DNA from: Planctomycetota bacterium
GTDB lineage: Bacteria; Planctomycetota; Planctomycetia; Planctomycetales; Planctomycetaceae
Direction: 5' to 3'
DNA: 51,853 bases
Assembly: GCA_003388505.1 (NCBI GenBank)
Contig: QQVO01000042.1
Location: 1-51,853, forward strand
This document shows positions 16,193 through 24,809 of this stretch, piece after piece. The notes under the pieces are model-generated. The model did no database searches. It worked only from the letters and a program-made list of their open reading frames with translations, and had not been told where the DNA came from. Position numbers and translations under genes: made by a program. Position 1 is the stretch's first letter. Every line of letters begins with the position of its first letter.

Positions 16193-17286
16193 CAGTCTCC
16201 GTCGCCGATGACGGCGGCGGTGTGGTCTCCCAGATGGTCTTCGACATACAGCATCTTGACCAGCACGATGACGGTCGCAAGCAGCGGGGTGGCGACGAGT
16301 GCGCCGAGGACGCCGGCCCAGCTTCCCAGGAGAACGATGGCGAGGATCACCAGGGCGGGCGGGAGTTCGACGGCCCGCCGCTGAACGAGCGGCAGGATGA
16401 TGTAGCTCTCCAGCAATTGCACGCCGAGGTACAGCAATGCGACGTAGACGGCCAGTTGCGACGACTCCGTCCAGGCGATCATGATGGCGGGCACGGCGGC
16501 GATGAAGGGGCCGAAGTTGGGGATCAGTTCGAACAGCGCCGCGAGCAGGCCCAGCAGCAGAGCGAGCTTGACGCCGAGCAACCAGAGACCCACGCCGGAC
16601 ATCGTCCCCACGATGGCCATGGAGCAGAGCTTGCCGACGATCCACCACCGCAGCGTACAGCCGAGGCAATGCAGGATTTCGTCGACGCGGTCCCGTCTCG
16701 CCTCGGGAACAAGGTGTCGCAAGCCGCGCTTGTAGAGTCGAGGTTCCGCCGCCGCGTAGAGCCCGACGAACAGAATGACGAGCAGGTCGACCACGACTCC
16801 GGCCGCTGTCGACGCCGCCCCGGAGATCTTTTGAACCGTATCGGCCCCGCCAATCAGACGACTCGGTTCACCCAGGGGGGGCGAGATCAGGTATCCCAGT
16901 TTGAACCGGTCCAGGGTCTCCCGCAGCCTTTCCAGTGAGGCGGGCCACGACTGCGAGAATTCTGCGATCTGCTGAGACAACCGGGCTTCCAGTTGCCAGA
17001 TGAACAGTCCGCAGACCACGACCAGCCCGGCAATCACAACAGCCAGGGACCGCCGATACGACAGGGGCGTTCGCCGTTCGACGATCGCACTCGCGGCGTT
17101 GAGCAACACGGCCAGCAGCAGGCCGGCGAAACCGAGCAGCAGAATCCGGCCGGCGAAGTAGAGCAGCACCGCCAGAGCAATCAGCCCGAGCCACAGCCAG
17201 CCGCGCGGTACGCCCGATAGCCGGGCTCCGTCGCGGGCGGCTTCTCGCGGTTCGCTCGGTGCTTGTGCTTCGGCGGGCGCGGACAT
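16192..17286 (-). CDS. AI-2E family (PerM/TqsA-like) membrane transporter
   Basis: The 364-residue protein has about eight predicted membrane helices: two or three at the N-terminus (WLWLGLIALAVLLYFAG, LAVVIAGLVVVCGLFIW), a soluble loop of about 70 residues (ARLSQQIAEFSQSWPASLER), then five more. Near the end it carries the family signature FELIPNFGPFIAAVPA and the QLLESYIILPLVQ segment. Members export small solutes or exchange ions; the AI-2 role of TqsA is not general. It follows the respiratory block on the same strand after a 116-bp gap and is probably independent of it. Confidence 0.88.
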   Translation of the reverse strand: MSAPAEAQAPSEPREAARDGARLSGVPRGWLWLGLIALAVLLYFAGRILLLGFAGLLLAVLLNAASAIVERRTPLSYRRSLAVVIAGLVVVCGLFIWQLEARLSQQIAEFSQSWPASLERLRETLDRFKLGYLISPPLGEPSRLIGGADTVQKISGAASTAAGVVVDLLVILFVGLYAAAEPRLYKRGLRHLVPEARRDRVDEILHCLGCTLRWWIVGKLCSMAIVGTMSGVGLWLLGVKLALLLGLLAALFELIPNFGPFIAAVPAIMIAWTESSQLAVYVALLYLGVQLLESYIILPLVQRRAVELPPALVILAIVLLGSWAGVLGALVATPLLATVIVLVKMLYVEDHLGDHTAAVIGDGD

Positions 17287-17401
17287 CGATGCGGGATTCT
17301 GTGAAGTTCGACTTCTTTGATCGTCTGCCGGCGGCGACCTGAGCGGTTGTGCATCACCGGTCGCTGAGGGCCGGCGGGGCTTACGGCCGAGGAGTCACTC
17401 G

Positions 17402-17701
17402 TCACCCCGTCAGAGGCGTGACGTCGTAACGGGTGAGGTAGTCGCTGAAGAGGAAGACGAACAGCAGCGCGAGCCAGACGAAACCGGCCACGGAGAAGAC
17501 CTGGACCAGTTCGGGACTGTGACGGACGTGCATGAAGTAGAGGATAATCAGCGCGGCCTTCAGCGCCGCGATGCTGAGTGCCACCGCGACCGACCAGTCC
17601 CCGAGCGGAATCATTGCGACGAGGACCGTCGCCGCGAGCAGAACGAGCAACAGCCCGAAAACGATGAAGTAAGCTGTTCGCGATATCACATGCCGGCTCA
17701 T
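17402..17701 (-). CDS. ctaF: Cytochrome c oxidase subunit IV (caa3 type)
   Basis: The 99-residue protein has three membrane helices (YFIVFGLLLVLLAATVLVA, AVALSIAALKAALIILYFMHV, FSVAGFVWLALLFVFLFSDY). This fits the small prokaryotic subunit IV family, recognised by the ALKAALIILYFMHVRHS segment. Subunit IV stabilises the subunit I/III core. It is the last gene of the oxidase group and lies 40 bp after subunit III, so co-transcription is expected. Confidence 0.88.
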   Translation of the reverse strand: MSRHVISRTAYFIVFGLLLVLLAATVLVAMIPLGDWSVAVALSIAALKAALIILYFMHVRHSPELVQVFSVAGFVWLALLFVFLFSDYLTRYDVTPLTG

Positions 17702-17741
17702 GAGGAGTCTCGCATTCGCAGTCGGTGTGGCTGACGAGGAG

Positions 17742-18389
17742 TCACGTGCGGTCGATCAGGTACAGGAGCGGGAACAGAAACACCCAGACGATGTCGACGA
17801 AGTGCCAGTAGAGGCCGGTCATCTCCACGGGCGTATAATACTCCGCGTCGAAGCGGTCGCGGCGGGCCTGAACGATCAGCCACGCCAGGATTCCGAGTCC
17901 GATGACCATGTGCAGCGCATGGAAACCGGTCATGACGAAGTAGAAGGAAAAGAACAGTTCCGCCGGACCGGACGGCGAGGCCTCGTGCCACTCGAAAGTT
18001 GCGCCGGGGACGTGGTGCTCGTGCCACTTGTGCCAGTATTCGTAGGCTTTCACACCGAGGAACGCGGCGCCGAAGAGGATCGTCAGACTCAAGTTGCGGA
18101 CGACGCCCTTGCGGCTGCCGGTCTGCGCGGCGTGGACGGCGAGTGCCACCGTCAGGCTGCTCGTCAGGAGTACAGCCGTGTTGACGGTTCCGAGCAGCAG
18201 GTCCAGGTGGCGGCTGGCGTCGGCCCAGGTCGGCGGGTACCACGCGCGATACACCCCGTAACCGGCGAACATCCCGCCGAAGAACAGCACTTCCGTCGCC
18301 AGGAAGGCCCACATCCCGAGTGTCGCGGCGAGCTGCTGCTGCTCGGCGTCGTCAAACTGCGGTGCGAGATGTGTTGGTGTCGTCGACAT
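17742..18389 (-). CDS. ctaE: Cytochrome c oxidase subunit III (caa3 type)
   Basis: The 215-residue protein shows the subunit III fold with five membrane helices rather than seven, as is usual for short bacterial forms. Visible elements are [39 protein letters not shown], the [20 protein letters not shown] segment, and the C-terminal [19 protein letters not shown]. Subunit III supports proton uptake and stability of subunit I. The ATG at 18389 ([10 protein letters not shown]) was preferred to a GTG eight codons upstream, but no convincing ribosome binding site settles it. Confidence 0.9.
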   Translation of the reverse strand: MSTTPTHLAPQFDDAEQQQLAATLGMWAFLATEVLFFGGMFAGYGVYRAWYPPTWADASRHLDLLLGTVNTAVLLTSSLTVALAVHAAQTGSRKGVVRNLSLTILFGAAFLGVKAYEYWHKWHEHHVPGATFEWHEASPSGPAELFFSFYFVMTGFHALHMVIGLGILAWLIVQARRDRFDAEYYTPVEMTGLYWHFVDIVWVFLFPLLYLIDRT

Positions 18390-18551
18390 GGAACGATGAT
18401 CCGAACTCTTCACATTGAGTCGCTTGCGGTATCGCCAGGCGTGACGCCTGCCGGTTCGTCAATCCGTTCTATTTAGGTCGAGCGGTTCGCTCGGAAGCAC
18501 GGATCCCGAAGGGTTTCGTGCGGGTTCGCGGTTCGGCCGACCCGGCAGCAA

Positions 18552-18568
18552 AGCCCTGACAGGGCGCT
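18552..18568. repeat. 17-bp hairpin motif at the ctaD stop, copy 2
   Basis: This is the same 17-mer (AGCCCTGACAGGGCGCT) as at 16176-16192, here overlapping two bases of the ctaD stop codon (TAG, minus strand). In both places it begins exactly at a gene end. There is no T-run after it in the direction of transcription. Confidence 0.75.
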
Positions 18569-20201
18569 ATTGCACGGTGACTTTTTCGGGGTGTTTTTCC
18601 GTTTCCAGCTCGACCGGTTCAGTCGGGTCGTAGTCGTACACGTCGCCCGTCACGATTGGCGTTTTGTGGAAGTTGTGCGTGATCGGGGGGCTCTCCGCCT
18701 CCCACTCGAGTCCGCTGGCCCGCCAGGGATTCTTGCCGCTGCGGCGACCATACCGGAGGGACCACACCAGGTAGCCGAGCGGCAGCAGGTAGCCGACGCC
18801 GAGAATCGATGCGCCGGCGGACGACATCACGTTGAGAATCTGCCACTCTTCCGGATAAACGTGATACCGGCGGGGCATGCCGAGATAACCGAGCACGAAC
18901 TGGGGGAAGAACGTGAGGTTGAAACCGAAGAAAATCAGGATCGCGGAGATCCTGCCCCACCCCTCGGGGTAAAGTCGGCCGGTCATCTTGGGCCACCAGA
19001 AGTGCAGCGCTCCGAGGTAGGCCATGAGCGAACCGCCCACCATGATGTAGTGAAAGTGAGCGACGACGAAGTACGTGTCATGCACGTGGACGTCGACGCC
19101 GAGCGTGGCGAGGAACAACCCGGTCAGACCGCCCATCGTGAACAGTCCGATGAACCCGAGTGCGTAGAGCATCGGCGTATTCCAGATCACCGATCCTTTG
19201 TAGAGGGTCGCCGTCCAGTTGAAGACCTTCACGGCGGAAGGGACGGCGACCAGCATGCTCAAGAACGAGAAGACGAACCCGGCGTACATCGACTGCCCGC
19301 TGACGAACATGTGGTGTCCCCAGACGAGGAAACCGAGCACGGCGATCGCCAGACTGGAAAACGCGATGAAGGTGTAGCCGAAGATTTTCTTGCGTGCGAA
19401 GCAGGTGATCAGCTCGCTGATCACGCCCATCGCCGGCAGCACCATGATGTACACGGCGGGGTGGGAGTAAAACCAGAACAGGTGCTGGAAGAGCAGGGGA
19501 TCGCCTCCCAGTTTGGGATCGAAGATGCCGACGTGGAAGGCCCGCTCGATCCCGACCAGCGCGATGGCGATGGCGAGCACCGGGGTTCCCAGCAGGACGA
19601 CCAGGCTCATCGCGTAGTGCGCCCAGACGAACAGCGGCAGCCGGAACCAGGTCATGCCGGGCGCCCGCATCGTGTGCGTCGTGACGAGGAAGTTGAGCGC
19701 CGTGAGAATCGACGAGAAGCCGGCGATGAACGCAGCGATCGCGGCCGACAGGACGCTCGTGTTGCCGTAGGTCGTGCTGTAGGGCGTGTAGAAGGTCCAG
19801 CCGGTGTCGACGCCTCCGGTGAGGATCACCCACACACCGAACAACCCGGACAACGAATACAGATACCAGCTTGCAAGGTTCAGTTTGGGAAAGGCAAGGT
19901 CGCGCGCGCCGATCATCATCGGCAGCAGGAAATTCCCGAACACGGCCGGCACGGCCGGGATCAGGAAGAAGAAAATCATCACAATGCCGTGCAGCGTGAA
20001 CAGCCGGTTGTAGGTCTCCGGCAGGACGAGGTCTCCCTCGGGAGTCATCAACTCCAGACGGAACAGCACGGCGGCCGCTCCTCCCACGAGGAAGAAGACG
20101 GTGATGGAAATCAGGTACAGGATCGCCACCCGCTTGTGGTCGGTGGTGAAGAACCACGACCAGACGTTGTAGTTGGCGTTGAGGTAGTTGCGGTTGGACA
20201 C
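18567..20201 (-). CDS. ctaD: Cytochrome c oxidase subunit I, type A2
   Basis: The 544-residue catalytic subunit reduces O2 at the haem a3-CuB site. It has twelve membrane helices and the copper ligands in [27 protein letters not shown] and [13 protein letters not shown]. The helix VI motif is YSHPAVY, without the Glu found in type A1 enzymes, so this is a type A2 haem-copper oxidase, as known for caa3 oxidases of Thermus and Rhodothermus. The start is a GTG at 20201, 36 bp after subunit II. The soluble C-terminus (about 60 residues) ends [10 protein letters not shown]. Confidence 0.97.
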   Translation of the reverse strand: MSNRNYLNANYNVWSWFFTTDHKRVAILYLISITVFFLVGGAAAVLFRLELMTPEGDLVLPETYNRLFTLHGIVMIFFFLIPAVPAVFGNFLLPMMIGARDLAFPKLNLASWYLYSLSGLFGVWVILTGGVDTGWTFYTPYSTTYGNTSVLSAAIAAFIAGFSSILTALNFLVTTHTMRAPGMTWFRLPLFVWAHYAMSLVVLLGTPVLAIAIALVGIERAFHVGIFDPKLGGDPLLFQHLFWFYSHPAVYIMVLPAMGVISELITCFARKKIFGYTFIAFSSLAIAVLGFLVWGHHMFVSGQSMYAGFVFSFLSMLVAVPSAVKVFNWTATLYKGSVIWNTPMLYALGFIGLFTMGGLTGLFLATLGVDVHVHDTYFVVAHFHYIMVGGSLMAYLGALHFWWPKMTGRLYPEGWGRISAILIFFGFNLTFFPQFVLGYLGMPRRYHVYPEEWQILNVMSSAGASILGVGYLLPLGYLVWSLRYGRRSGKNPWRASGLEWEAESPPITHNFHKTPIVTGDVYDYDPTEPVELETEKHPEKVTVQ

Positions 20202-20236
20202 GGCGGGGTGTGTTTTCGGTGTTCGGTTGTCAGTCG

Positions 20237-21220
20237 TCAGTTTTCGGTTTCCGGCGGTTGGTCATTCCCGTCGCCGGTGTCTTCTCCCGAGGCGGACGCG
20301 TTGCCCTCGAGGGTCTTCATGTACGCGATAATCTTCAGGACGTCCGATTCGTTGAGTTGACCCTGGTAGGAGGGCATCAGGGGTTGGAAGCCGGCGACGA
20401 TGTGCTGCTGGGGATTGAGGATGGAACTCCGCAGGTATTGCTCGTCGGCGACGATCGACTCGCCCGACTTCAGCGGCACACGGCGGCCGAAGACTCCGGC
20501 AAGCGAGGGGCCGCTGCCTCCCTGCGCCTTGTGACACGAGCCGCATCGGTGCCGCTCGAACAGCCGCGCCCCGGCGACCTCGGGCGGATCGCCCGTTTCT
20601 CCCGAAAGCCAGTCGGCGAAGGCGTCCTGCTCCAGGACTATGACGGAGCCGATCATCTGCGCGTGTTCGGTGCCGCAGTATTCCGCGCAGAACAGGTGAT
20701 ACGTCCCCGCGCGGTCCGGTTGGAACCACATCTGCGTGTAGTAGCCGGGGAGCACGTCCTGCTTCACGCGGAAGGCCGGGATGTAGAAACTGTGGATCAC
20801 GTCCTCGCTGACCATCCGCAACCGGACCGGACGCCCCAGCGGCACGTGCAACTGGTTGATCTCCGACTGACCGCCGGGGTGGTGGACCTTCCACATCCAC
20901 TGCTTGCCGACGACGTCGATCTGCAGCGCATCGGCGGGGGGCGTCTTGATGTCGTAGAAGACGTCAGCCCCCCAGACGAACATGACCATGCTGAGCAGGA
21001 AGGGAACGACCGCCCAGGCGAGTTCCAGCAGGTTGCTCCTGGGGGGATTTCCCCGCTCGGCCAGCGAACCGCGGCGATACTTCACGCCGAAGTACAGAAT
21101 CAGGACGCAGATCAAAAATGTGAAAAAGAGCGCGACCGCGACGAGAAACAGATACAGCGCATCGACGCGATCTGCGATCTGCGAGGCCGATTCCGGAAAA
21201 AGTTGAAAGGTTGAGTCCAT
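20237..21220 (-). CDS. ctaC: Cytochrome c oxidase subunit II with fused cytochrome c (caa3)
   Basis: The 327-residue protein has two N-terminal membrane helices (about 23-45 and 66-84) and a cupredoxin domain with the CuA ligands H143, C178, E180, C182, H186 and M189 ([13 protein letters not shown]). A C-terminal cytochrome c follows, with CGSCH at 226-230 and the likely axial Met in LMPSY (M282). The fused haem makes this a caa3-type enzyme that can take electrons directly from the ACIII cytochromes. It begins 12 bp after the SCO gene, matching the role of SCO in loading CuA. Confidence 0.96.
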   Translation of the reverse strand: MDSTFQLFPESASQIADRVDALYLFLVAVALFFTFLICVLILYFGVKYRRGSLAERGNPPRSNLLELAWAVVPFLLSMVMFVWGADVFYDIKTPPADALQIDVVGKQWMWKVHHPGGQSEINQLHVPLGRPVRLRMVSEDVIHSFYIPAFRVKQDVLPGYYTQMWFQPDRAGTYHLFCAEYCGTEHAQMIGSVIVLEQDAFADWLSGETGDPPEVAGARLFERHRCGSCHKAQGGSGPSLAGVFGRRVPLKSGESIVADEQYLRSSILNPQQHIVAGFQPLMPSYQGQLNESDVLKIIAYMKTLEGNASASGEDTGDGNDQPPETEN

Positions 21221-21232
21221 GTGACTGTCTGT

Positions 21233-22108
21233 TCAACCGGCGGCGGCGGTCGTTTGCTTGTGGACGTTTCGCTCCCGCCACAACATCCGCGCCACGAATA
21301 CGGCCAGCAGCGTCAACGTCAGGATTCCGCCGGCGCGAACCAGGTTCATGATCGCCAGGCCGTACTTGCCGGTCGTGGGGTCATAGAGATAGCAGTACAA
21401 CAGCACCTGGTCGGCCAGTCCTCCGATGCGGTTTTCGGACGCTTCGACCAACGCCAGCCGCAAATCGCCGGGAGGAAACTCCACGCCGTAGAAGTAACGG
21501 GCGAGCCGACCTTCGGGCGTGGCGACCATGATGCCGGCGGCGTGGGCGTATTGGCCGGTCTCCTCGTTGTAGACGGTCTGGAAGCCGAGAGCGTCGCAGA
21601 GCGGGCGCACGTGCTGTTCGTCGCCGGTGAGAAAATGCCAGCCGGCTTCCGCCCCCGGGCGGGCGTAGACGGCCAGCATCGACTTCTTCTTCTGCTCGGC
21701 GAGGGAAGCCCTTTCCGTCGGATCGATGCTGAACGTGACGATCTGGAAGTCCTCCCCCGCCGATAGTTCCAGCGTCCGCAGCGACCGCACCAGGCCGTTG
21801 AGTTCAAGTCCGCACAACATGGGGCAACGGTAGTAGACGGGGGTGATAATCACCGGTCGCTCCCCGTCGAAGAAATCGCCGAGGCGGACTGTATTTCCCG
21901 CCTCGTTGCGAAACTCCAGATCAAGCGGAAGCTCGGCGTCGAGGTGTTGTTCGATGGTGACCTGCCCTTCCGGAGTCGACTGGGCAGGGGCGGGGCGCGC
22001 GGAGGCGGCGACCGCCAACGCGGTGAGTGCGCCAAGGAGTGCACGTTGGCGAAGTTGCGTGCGAAGCCACAAGCGGGGGTGGGACGCGCGATGTTCGGGA
22101 AAGGTCAT
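21233..22108 (-). CDS. SCO1/SenC family copper chaperone
   Basis: The 291-residue protein has a signal sequence (LLGALTALAVAASARPAPAQ), a thioredoxin-like domain and a C-terminal membrane helix (about 258-276). The copper ligands of SCO proteins are present: C95 and C99 in YRCPMLCGLE, and H189 in QYAHAAGIMV. The protein would deliver copper to the CuA site of the downstream ctaC. The C-terminal anchor is less common than the usual N-terminal one, but is seen in SCO proteins linked to ACIII operons. The start overlaps the preceding small gene by four bases. Confidence 0.9.
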   Translation of the reverse strand: MTFPEHRASHPRLWLRTQLRQRALLGALTALAVAASARPAPAQSTPEGQVTIEQHLDAELPLDLEFRNEAGNTVRLGDFFDGERPVIITPVYYRCPMLCGLELNGLVRSLRTLELSAGEDFQIVTFSIDPTERASLAEQKKKSMLAVYARPGAEAGWHFLTGDEQHVRPLCDALGFQTVYNEETGQYAHAAGIMVATPEGRLARYFYGVEFPPGDLRLALVEASENRIGGLADQVLLYCYLYDPTTGKYGLAIMNLVRAGGILTLTLLAVFVARMLWRERNVHKQTTAAAG

Positions 22109-22482
22109 TCGGCGACCTCGTTCTGTTCGACGTAGAGGCGCATCGCTTCGTCGATCGGGATGCGGGCGACCCCCTGCTCGCGATCGACCCAGCCGTAGCC
22201 GTGGAGCAGCTCCTGCTGTTCGGCCAGGTACTCCAGCTTGCGCTGCTTCTGATTCGGTTCGAGCGGCGTGCCGCGAGGCGGGGCGCCGGGCTCACGCTCC
22301 AGCGGCGCCGCCGCCGGTCGATCTGCGGAGAGAAAGCGGTCCAGCCCGGCCACAATGAACAGCGACGCGACGATAATCACGACCAGCCCGGTCGTTGCGA
22401 TGATCACGTGCCGCGGGCGGAGAGAGACGCCCTCGTGCCCCTGGTCAATGGTCTCTTTCCGTGGTTCCAATCCGGTCATCAC
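22105..22482 (-). CDS. Small membrane protein of the ACIII operon, unknown function
   Basis: The 125-residue protein has one membrane helix (RHVIIATTGLVVIIVASLFIVAGL) and a periplasmic part with a charged Pro-rich linker. It ends in LHGYGWVDREQGVARIPIDE and AMRLYVEQ. The 'YGWVDRxxGVxRIPIDxAM' ending is familiar from small proteins placed between ActF and SCO genes in other bacteria, but I know of no assigned function. Overlaps of four bases on each side with actF and the SCO gene show that it belongs to the operon, so an assembly or accessory role in the ACIII-oxidase complex is inferred. Confidence 0.8.
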   Translation of the reverse strand: MMTGLEPRKETIDQGHEGVSLRPRHVIIATTGLVVIIVASLFIVAGLDRFLSADRPAAAPLEREPGAPPRGTPLEPNQKQRKLEYLAEQQELLHGYGWVDREQGVARIPIDEAMRLYVEQNEVAE

Positions 22483-23639
22483 ACGGCCTCCAGGGAATCA
22501 GCGGAATCACGTTTCGCGGACGGCAACATCACCGGATCGGCCAGGATGGCAAGCTTCTCCCAGCGGAGGCGGAAGACGAACAACCACAGGCCTCCGAGCG
22601 CGATGAAGGCGGCCAGCCCGTAGACGGCCGTCATTGCGCCGGCGACGTCGTAGGCCGGGACGATGCACCAGGTCAGGTCGATCAGCCGCGCTGCGAGCAA
22701 CAGCGCCGCCACTCCGGCCAGCCTGCGGCTGTGAGCTTTGACGTCCTGCGAGAGCAGCAGGGCGAACGGGACCACGAAGTGCACCACGGCCAGCGTGGGC
22801 GCCGCAGCGGCCCACAATCCCTCGCTGCGCCGGAGATACCATGTGTTCTCGATCGGCAGGTCAGCCGACCAGATCAGGAAAAACTGTGAAAAGGCGAAAT
22901 AGACCCACAGCAGATTGAACGCCAGCAGCATGCTGCCGAGATCCTGCGTGCGCGCGTCGGGCTCGGACGCCGCTCGTCCCGAAAAATGCCGGACAATAAT
23001 GGCGAAGGCGAACGCCGAGACGGCAAAGCCCATGGTGTGCTGGGCTCCGTAGATCGTGGAGTACCAGCCCGGATCGACCGACATGATCCAGTCGAAAACG
23101 GCGAAGCTGGCCAGCAGCCAGAAGACGATCAGCCCGAGCGCTGCGCGGCGGGCGCCGCCTCCCGTCACGCCGTGCTCCCTGTCCCGCTTGTAGGCGCGGC
23201 TGACGCCGAACGACAGGATGTTCCAGACGACGAAATACAGTGCCGCCCGACCGAAAAAGAACGGCAATAAGAAATACAACTCCTGCTGCGCGTTCAGGCT
23301 CGAATGCGAGTCGTCCCCCCCGAACGCATACAACGTCGGCAGACTGAGAGCGAGCGGGAGCGACAGGAGAAAAAGTACCGGAATCGTTTCCGCGCCGGCC
23401 ACCAGCGGGCGGCTGACCGACCATCCCCAGCGGCCGCCCGTCAAGCGGTGCAGCAGAGCGATGCCCAGACTCCCCAGGCCGACGCCGAGCCAGAACACGA
23501 ACGCCGTGAGATAGCCGGGCCAGAACTGTCCCGGCTGAATGAGCGCTCCGGCCGCGCAGACCGCCGCCCCAACCAGCCCGGCGATGAGGCAGGGGGTTTT
23601 CCACGGGGCGGCGAGACTGGTGCGGGATGAGTCGGTCAC
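22479..23639 (-). CDS. actF: Alternative complex III subunit ActF (NrfD/PsrC-like quinol-interacting subunit)
   Basis: The 386-residue polytopic protein has about ten membrane helices, and is a paralogue of ActC in the NrfD family. Recognisable parts are ALIQPGQFWPGYLTAFVFWL, GVGLGSLGIALLHRLTGGRW, FDWIMSVDPGWYSTIYG and VHFVVPFALLLSQDVK. ActF helps build the membrane core of ACIII. The start is taken as the GTG at 23639, which overlaps the actE stop (GTGA); the open frame continues upstream inside actE but has no membrane or signal character. Confidence 0.9.
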   Translation of the reverse strand: MTDSSRTSLAAPWKTPCLIAGLVGAAVCAAGALIQPGQFWPGYLTAFVFWLGVGLGSLGIALLHRLTGGRWGWSVSRPLVAGAETIPVLFLLSLPLALSLPTLYAFGGDDSHSSLNAQQELYFLLPFFFGRAALYFVVWNILSFGVSRAYKRDREHGVTGGGARRAALGLIVFWLLASFAVFDWIMSVDPGWYSTIYGAQHTMGFAVSAFAFAIIVRHFSGRAASEPDARTQDLGSMLLAFNLLWVYFAFSQFFLIWSADLPIENTWYLRRSEGLWAAAAPTLAVVHFVVPFALLLSQDVKAHSRRLAGVAALLLAARLIDLTWCIVPAYDVAGAMTAVYGLAAFIALGGLWLFVFRLRWEKLAILADPVMLPSAKRDSADSLEAV

Positions 23640-24220
23640 TCGTCTGTTGCCGTCAGTTCGTTTCTCAGGTCGGCGGGAAGTTCCGACGCGTCGGCGTGCT
23701 GGCTGAGCTGCAACGCGCGGACATACGCCACGATTGCCCAACGGTCCTGCGGTTCGATCCGCGCTTTGTAGCCCGGCATCCGTCCCAGGCCGTCTGTGAT
23801 GACGGCGAACAGGTGTCCGTCAGGGACGTTCAGCAAACGTTCGGAATAGTAAGTGGGCGGATGAGGAAAGCCGCGCTGCACGACCATCCCGTCGCCATAC
23901 CCGGCCGAGCCGTGGCAATGGTCGCAGTAGATGCCGTATTGCTTGCGGCCCTCCGCCAGCAACCCGGCCGAGACCTCGATCGGGATCGTCTGCACCGGCT
24001 CGCCGTCTTCGCGACCGGTGGTGGCTGCGTTGTCTGCATAAAGCTGACCGCGGGCGATGGTGCCGGGAACCTGGGGACGCGCTCCGCTTCCATCCGGAAA
24101 GAATGCGCTCGGTTCGAGTGGATCGATCCGCGGCTGGTTGGCCATCTCCTGCACGCAGCCGGGCAACAGAACCAGGCCGAGCAGCAGACCCAAGATTGCA
24201 CTACGGCTCACTGGGGACAT
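23636..24220 (-). CDS. actE: Alternative complex III subunit ActE (monohaem cytochrome c lipoprotein)
   Basis: The 194-residue protein has a lipoprotein signal (LLGLVLLPGC, lipidated C22) and one cytochrome c domain with CDHCH at 99-103 and a probable axial Met in LGRMPGYKARI. ActE passes electrons from ACIII towards the terminal oxidase. It overlaps the upstream actD by 20 bp and the downstream actF by four bases, so the genes are translationally coupled. Confidence 0.93.
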   Translation of the reverse strand: MSPVSRSAILGLLLGLVLLPGCVQEMANQPRIDPLEPSAFFPDGSGARPQVPGTIARGQLYADNAATTGREDGEPVQTIPIEVSAGLLAEGRKQYGIYCDHCHGSAGYGDGMVVQRGFPHPPTYYSERLLNVPDGHLFAVITDGLGRMPGYKARIEPQDRWAIVAYVRALQLSQHADASELPADLRNELTATDE

Positions 24221-24746
24221 CCCACACCTCCTGAGCCTGAAGTTTCCGGAGCGCCTCGCGCGTTGTCTGTTCGTGGAACTGCGGGTCTTCTGATTTCACC
24301 CACAGGAAGTAAGCGTCCGACGACGCCCGGCTGAATTCCCGGATGTGAAACAGCGGATGATGCGGACGCGGCAGGCCGTTCAACCCCAGCATGCCGAGCA
24401 CCGCGAACAGCGCCGCCGTGAGGATCGTCAATTCAAACGTCACCGGCACGAACGACGGCCAACTGTGCAGCGGCCGGCCGCCGATGTTGAGCGGGTATTC
24501 AATGACCGTGGTCCAGTACTGCAGCCCGTAGCCGACGACGAGTCCCAGCAGCGCGCCGCACAGCACGACGAGCGGCATCCGTGTGCGGCGAAACTCCATC
24601 GCTTCCGCCAGACCTTCCACCGGAAACGGCGTGTAACACTCGAACTGCCGGTAGCCCTCCGCATGCAGGCGCCGCGCCGCCGCAATCAGCGCATCGGTGT
24701 CGCCGAATTCGGCCAGCAGTCCGGCAGTGGGCTGAGTCGTTTTCAT
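24201..24746 (-). CDS. actD: Alternative complex III subunit ActD (DUF3341)
   Basis: The 181-residue protein is the DUF3341 subunit: an N-terminal cytoplasmic domain (GLLAEFGDTDALIAAARRLH, GYRQFECYTPFPVEGLAEAM) and two membrane helices (LVVLCGALLGLVVGYGLQYW and FELTILTAALFAVLGMLGLN). A short tail follows. ActD is a structural membrane subunit of ACIII. Adjacent ATGs at 24746 and 24749 are both possible starts. The gene lies 63 bp after actC. Confidence 0.92.
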   Translation of the reverse strand: MKTTQPTAGLLAEFGDTDALIAAARRLHAEGYRQFECYTPFPVEGLAEAMEFRRTRMPLVVLCGALLGLVVGYGLQYWTTVIEYPLNIGGRPLHSWPSFVPVTFELTILTAALFAVLGMLGLNGLPRPHHPLFHIREFSRASSDAYFLWVKSEDPQFHEQTTREALRKLQAQEVWDVPSEP

Positions 24747-24809
24747 CATGCGTTGACGATTTTCGGATGCCGGCAACAGGCGGTCTGAACCGTACGGGAC
24801 GCCCCTCGA

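Noticed and set aside
18570-20360. A 596-codon open frame on the plus strand
   Set aside because: It is antisense to ctaD and ctaC. The product is rich in Glu, His, Asp and Gln without structure, typical of the mirror of a membrane protein gene.
23640-23741. Upstream extension of actF to 23741
   Set aside because: It lies inside actE. The GTG at 23639 overlapping the actE stop is the more economical start and leaves the usual short N-terminus.
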